Source: Ophthalmolycus amberensis
Taxonomy: Eukaryota; Chordata; Actinopteri; Perciformes; Zoarcidae
Assembly (NCBI GenBank): GCA_024529925.1
Contig: JAFEUB010001530.1
Coordinates: 558,001-622,000, forward strand
Reading direction: 5' to 3'
Length of the DNA: 64,000 nucleotides
Shown here: positions 58,923 through 64,000 of the stretch, piece by piece
How the letters are laid out: every line of letters starts with the position of its first letter
Numbering within the stretch: the stretch's first letter is position 1
Notes under the pieces: model-generated
The model's database searches: none
What the model saw: only the letters and a program-made list of their open reading frames with translations
What the model was told of the DNA's origin: nothing
Translations under genes and position numbers: made by a program

Positions 58923-59180
58923 AATCACCTGGGTCTACTTCTTATCCCCAATCCTTTTTCTAACGTGCGTCGATTGATTGAGCACGCCCAGCACATTACA
59001 GCATCATTCCCAGCACTCTGGACATGTGAATTTGAGGCCAGGCTTGCACATTGTGTGCATTTCTTTGGTAGCGAGGAGCTGAACAACCACCGATCAGACC
59101 GGCCAAAAGCAGAACCACAGGGAGTCGACGGTGTACGGGAATGTCTCAGTGTCAACCGATTAGAAGACGTATGCTTTTGA
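58923..59180 (+). other. Unrecognised open frame, possibly a coding remnant
   Basis: An open frame of 85 codons between stops, with a protein-like composition: it includes RRLIEHAQHITASFPALWTC, EFEARLAHCVHFFGSEELNN and a charged tail ending VNRLEDVCF. It is GC-richer than its surroundings. I do not recognise the family, it has no good flanking splice acceptor, and there is no convincing start. It could be a transposon-derived fragment, a pseudogene piece or chance. Confidence 0.25.
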
Positions 59181-60949
59181 ATGCTCTGGATATTTTAAAT
59201 GTAAACTCTTTTTATACTGCCTGCTATGTTAAAGCTATAAATAGTATGCATATGATCAATCTTTTTTACTTGACAGGAAAATTCTTGATTTTCATTAAAA
59301 GAGCTTTTGTCTACCTGTGAGTGACTTTCTTTGTTGTTGTCAATTCCGTTTCAATTTCACTATTAAATGTCAAGCGAGTTGAATAGTTATTGTGGCCAGA
59401 TAGTGAGAGTGGAGTTATCTTTTTCAGAAGATAAAAGTCGGTTGCTACCTTATTTCTGTCTTGAGATGTCAGCCTCTCTTTTGATCAGAACGTATTTATT
59501 TCATTACAGCAAATGTAGAGTATATTGTTTTTAACAATCCACTTAAAGCCACCGTGGGCAACATTTTCTGGGGGGGGGATTACATTATAGAAATAAGAGG
59601 TGTAGACAGTCAAATGCACTTACTCAGCCACTCTTATTTTCAGATGTATGTCTAAGTTACTCTGTCCTGTCACTTCTAGCCAACTCAAGCTTTAAGTGCG
59701 ACGCACTTTCTGCAGTAAAGATGCAGAGAGACACTTTGGTGGCAGTCCCTCGGCATCAGACCCCCCAGTGCTGGAGATTGCACTACTTGCGGAATTCGAA
59801 GCTGAAAGTCTGCCTCCCAGAGCCTCCACCCGCTGACGTCGCGCGAAGACGAAACGAAAAACCAAAGTTGTTTTCTTGTTTCTGACGGGTTTTTTTTATT
59901 GATTCCAATAAACAAAAACGCACATGGGCGCTGTACCTTCAACATGATTGACAAGCTCTACTTCTTGGTCGTTGAGATTCAACCTTTTTGTTTAGTTTAG
60001 TTATAGATATAGATATGGGTCTGAACATGGCTTTACTACCACTAGATGGTCAACAACAGCCTTACGTTTCCGATTAATTAAATATGGGTTTTTTTACGAC
60101 AAGTGAGCATGACAGTTTTGATGATGTCATTCTCACTCTGGTGCTTTTGAGGCTTCTATCTGGCGTCAGTTGAGAAGGCTTTGTGTGCAGCGATGGTTCC
60201 TATTTTCAACACCACTGCATGGCAGTCACCAGATTGCTGCCTTTGGGAGAAACAAGTCTGGTAAACCTGACAGTGCAGTAAGAGTTCAGACTTACAGCAA
60301 CTCACGCAATCTGACTGACCAGCGCAGCACATTTTACTGCAGTCAACAAGAGATCCACAGCCAATTTACATTACCTAATTAATGACAAGATCACAAGGAA
60401 ATCAAGTTTGACATCCTCATGACTTCCTCATTCAACCAATTACTGTACATCCATCAGAGTGTTCTTTAGCTAATTAACTCGCCGCTCCGGTGGCGCCGCT
60501 CTTTGACGAATGGAAGAAAATGGAGGTTTTACTGCGTAGCTTGCATGTGTGAGAGTGTCGGATGATTAAAGTGGGAAGTTGGAGGATGCTAAAACGTCTC
60601 GTGTGTACTCAGCAAAGCTTCCCTGGATGAATCAATGTCAAAGGTATTCACAGTATCCGGCAGGGTAAGGAGAAGATGGTTCTAATATGGGTCACAACTG
60701 AGTACTAAACAAAGTTTGAAGATTTTCACTAGAAATGCCTTTTCCTTTAATATTACATTGTACATGTGCGATTTTAAAAGAGGGACTTTGGCCAGGAAAT
60801 CTTCCAACAATAATTATTAACAATGTTGCCAAGTAAAGTCCTCCATAACTCCAGTTATTTATCCTTAGCATGGAAGGCCGTTTCTGCCGGAAAAAGAATA
60901 AATGAAAGATTAGACATGATGAAAATAAATGATGATACATGATGTTCAT
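59181..60949. other. Downstream DNA, nothing firmly recognised
   Basis: The stretch 59555-59990 (CTTAAAGCCACCGTGGGCAA onwards) has the look of a dispersed element but no paired ends were found. Remaining sequence shows no supported feature. Confidence 0.4.
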
Positions 60950-60954
60950 TTGGT

Positions 60955-61013
60955 TGTAATCTGCAACCTCTCCTCTAGATGCCACTAAATCCTACACACT
61001 GGTCCTTTAAGTG
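60955..61013. repeat. Right-end fragment of the TTAAAGG-type MITE
   Basis: GTAATCTGCAACCTCTCCTC followed by TAGATGCCACTAAATCCTAC and ACACTGGTCCTTTAA matches the right arm of the MITE at 51649-52072. The left arm was not found nearby. Confidence 0.65.
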
Positions 61014-61049
61014 GAGCATATGGGATATCATAGTATTTTCAGTATTCTG

Positions 61050-63530
61050 CCCAAGCAACCGACAACGTCGGGCCAGCGAAGGTCCTATTGAAATTGTACT
61101 CGTTTAGGTAAACGTACGCATTTTTGGAGGACTTGCCATGCATGAAAACTCACCAAATTTTGGGGACTTGTCAGGCCTGGTGAAAATAGCCATCTGAAAA
61201 AGAATGTATCTTTCTGTCTAAAAAATGGCTCTCTAGCGCCCCCTACAAGTCGGACCGGCAACGCCCCTTGGCCAGTATGTCCGATTTACTTGAAATTCAA
61301 CACACATGTCCAAATCCGCTAGATCTAAAAAAAAAAGCCTCTCAGGCCCCTAAGCTCCGCCGACTTAGATTTTCAGCCATCTTGAATTTAGGAACTCCTC
61401 CTACACGCTGGGTCTGATTTCTATATAATTTGCTGTGGATCATTAATAGACCTATATCATCTAAAGTTATCAAAATCTTTTTCGATAGCTTAGCGTTTAC
61501 AAGATACGGTCCAATGAACTTATTAAGGGCGTGGCATAATATCAATACACATAACTTCTCAACCATTTCTCCTAAATTCCCAATATTTTCAGCATATGTG
61601 CTCATCGCATCCCGTAACAAACCCTGAGAATTTATTTGCATTCGACCACTAGTGGGCGCTACAGTAAACCCGCGAAGTTGTGTTTTTTGTCACTTTTTGC
61701 ATTTTTCAGCCTTCATACTTTAACGAACTCTTCCTACAGAATTTGTGCGATCTTTTTGAAATTTAGTCAGGATGCTCTTAAGAGCTTTGTGATTAAAAGT
61801 TATCAAAATCGAGAGTTTCCGTCGAAGATCCTTGACGTGGCGTGGCGGCCATTTTGCGTCATTCGGCATGAAAAAGGAAGTTGTTATAGCTCCAAGGTAC
61901 ATTATCCAATCCGCACAAAGCTTCTTATGCATGATGCTACTTCAAGCTGGAACATACTTCAATTAAAAAATTCAATAACTCATAGCGCTGCCTACTGGCT
62001 AAAAGAAATGTCATATTTTATACTTTTATTTATTCCTCCTAGCCAGGTGACCTGATGAGTCTAAAATTTGGTAAGGATAGCCTTAAGACATTGATGATGC
62101 ATCATCATGAATTTTGTGAGTTTTCGTTGAACGCTGTTGCCGTGGCGACGCATCGTTCGCCATGAAAAAGGAAGCTGATGGTTTAGTGGGTTGGGATGCT
62201 CAAAAACTCATGGAACTTTGTACATGTGTCACAGGTCAGTGGAAGAAATAGGTTATATGTTTTTCTTTATTGGCCGTAAATTGCCTCTATAGCGCTCCCT
62301 ACAATATTTCAAAAGAGCAGCCCCAGCGCTACATTTTGGCTACATGTATGAAACTTGGTAGGCACATGTATCCTATGGAGACTTAAAAAGAAGTCTCTTG
62401 GGACCATGCTCTAAACCCTACCGGAAGGCCATTTTCAATTTTGTATGAATTTATACAATATTTTGACGATGCAGCCCTCGCAGTACGTTTCACCTAGATA
62501 TATAAAATGTAGATGTATAACATTTGTTCAACAGATGTATCACATGTAGCTCTAAACCCAACCGGAAGTCAGCCATTTTGAATTTAGTGAAAAAACACAT
62601 TTCTGCAAACTCCTCCTACACGCTGGATCCGATATCTACGAAATTTGCCGTGGATCATAATTGGATCTAGATCATCAAACGTTATCAAAAGCTTTTTGAT
62701 ATCTCTTTGCGTTCATAAGATATGGACCAATACACTTCTTAGGGGCGTGGCATAATATCAAGACAACTTCTCAACCATTTGTCCTAAATTCCCAAAATAT
62801 TCAGCATATGTGCACATCGCATCCAGTAACTTACCCTGAGATTTGAAATTTGTTCAGGATGCTCTTCAGACCTTTGTGATAAAAAGTTATTAAAATCGAG
62901 TTTTCGTGGAAAAACCTTGACGTGGCGGCCATTTTGCCTCATTGTTTATGAAAAAGGAAGTTGTTATAACTCCAAGGTACATTATCCAATCTGCACAAAA
63001 CGTCTTATGCATTGATGCTACTTCAAGCCTGAACATACTTCAATTGAAAAAATTTCAATAACTCATAGTGCCGCCTACTGGCTAAAGGAAATGTCTGATG
63101 TAACTCAGCTGGACTTGTTCCAAATGGTCCCAAACTTCACATGCTTGATAACACTCATGGCCTGAGGATGTCTACAAGCTAATTTTCCCTAATACTCACA
63201 GCGCCACCTGCTGGCCAAAGGAAATCTGCGTTTTTTGACAAACACCATCCGATTTACATGACTTTTACACAATGTGGTTTACACTTGATATAGAGCTACA
63301 TAATGCACGTGTTCTGTAGCGCTAGGCAGCGGATACAGGAAGCATCGGACTATTTGTAAAGCATCATTTCCAGCATCAGGCGGTCCACGCGGGATTAGAA
63401 ATGTCTCGCTCGCAGACGCGCTGTCAGACAAGTCGCGGACGTTCTCGGACGTGCAGGCCGGAGTCCTGCCGGCACCCCCGACGTGCTGGAGGATGCGAGG
63501 GCCCGTTCATCGCTAGTCGCAGCTTTAATT
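61050..63530 (+). repeat. 2.5-kb dispersed repeat family C, copy 2
   Basis: Collinear with 40681-42717 at both ends: GACAACGTCGGGCCAGCGAA and GGTCCTATTGAAATTG at the start, GCGAGGGCCCGTTCATCGCT to AGCTTTAATT at the end. It is longer because a block with CCTCCTACACGCTGG, GATCATAATTGG, AGATATGGACCAAT and CTTCTCAACCATTTGTCC (about 62,605-62,835) repeats the block at about 61,390-61,630. It has no coding frame. Its CpG sites at the 3' end are more decayed than in copy 1. Confidence 0.85.
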
Positions 63531-64000
63531 GTTGTTTTGTTTTCGTGTCCCCCGAAAGAGTAATTATTATTTGAAAATTTTCAAAAGCTGTCACTAAACT
63601 TGTATTTATTTTTTCATCCCAATCAGCTGTCTGTGGTCAGTTATTTCATTATTGCTAAGTTTGACACTTTCTTTGTTATTCGGAGGGTAATATAAAGTCA
63701 CCAAAATCAGGTAAACCTTCGTGGTAACTACACCCCATCATTCCAGCGTAGGTCTAATCTCTCACCAGGAAACAGATTGTCTTCCTCTCTCACGAAAGAG
63801 AGACACGCAGACTGAAAACAGACGATCAGATTCACCTTCGGAACAAACTAACAACTTCATCTGAGTGAGTTCAGCTACAGGAGAGAAAAGAGGAAAACTA
63901 CAACACTGCTGCTTCAACCTGCTGACGCTCCACACACTGAATGTGAGTTTGACTAAAAACAGTGACGTTAAAAGAGGAGGGAGGGGAGCCATGACTGATG
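63531..64000. other. Window end, nothing recognised
   Basis: The 76-residue minus-strand frame at 63762-63992 has no recognisable domain. The sequence is cut by the window edge. Confidence 0.45.

Overview
The window is nuclear DNA of a vertebrate, almost certainly a ray-finned (probably percomorph) fish. It has one GT-AG spliced gene with introns of 12.3 and 29.2 kb, long dinucleotide microsatellites, and many short non-autonomous transposons and tRNA-derived SINEs of teleost type. There is no operon, ribosome-binding site, CRISPR array or other prokaryotic structure. The genus cannot be read from the sequence alone.

One protein-coding gene is well supported: ptchd4 (patched domain containing 4), on the + strand in three coding exons (3123-3722, 16005-16500, 45738-47413). 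They join in phase into a 923-residue, multi-pass membrane protein of the Patched/RND superfamily. The ends are diagnostic: the N-terminus MCFIGGDG..LRQVIHRGL and the C-terminus EEIECIEVRENPDHVTNV, with a class I PDZ-binding motif. Exon 1 has a GC-rich context with a G-rich tract 18 nt before the start codon. The 3' UTR probably runs to about 50,990.

Layout: 1-2590 is upstream intergenic DNA with two dispersed repeats. 2590-3122 is the probable promoter and 5' UTR. Intron 1 (3723-16004) carries microsatellites, a hAT MITE at 12931-13624 with an 8-bp target duplication, a tRNA-derived SINE at 14634-14877 and several older repeats. Intron 2 (16501-45737) carries hAT-type MITEs (including a nested pair at 23125-24549), LTR fragments, a minisatellite, a piggyBac element with a broken transposase (31012-33193), a CpG-rich patch (about 36.4-36.6 kb), a 208-bp (GA)n tract, a broken BED-finger/hAT transposase fragment (about 38.9-39.3 kb), an odd pair of unspliced and spliced copies of one sequence (39.8-40.3 kb), and a 2-kb dispersed repeat. 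47.4-64 kb is 3' UTR and downstream DNA with MITEs, a second copy of the 2-kb repeat (61050-63530), and no convincing second gene.

I did not find a novel multi-gene system. The observations most worth a second look are the intron-containing and intron-less copies side by side at 39.8-40.3 kb, the G-rich tract and upstream ATG at the ptchd4 start, the Gly-to-Ser change predicted at the exon 2/3 junction in the TM4 motif, the Arg-Glu repeat in the ptchd4 tail, and the CpG-rich patch inside intron 2. Family names for repeats are from memory of teleost repeats and could not be searched.
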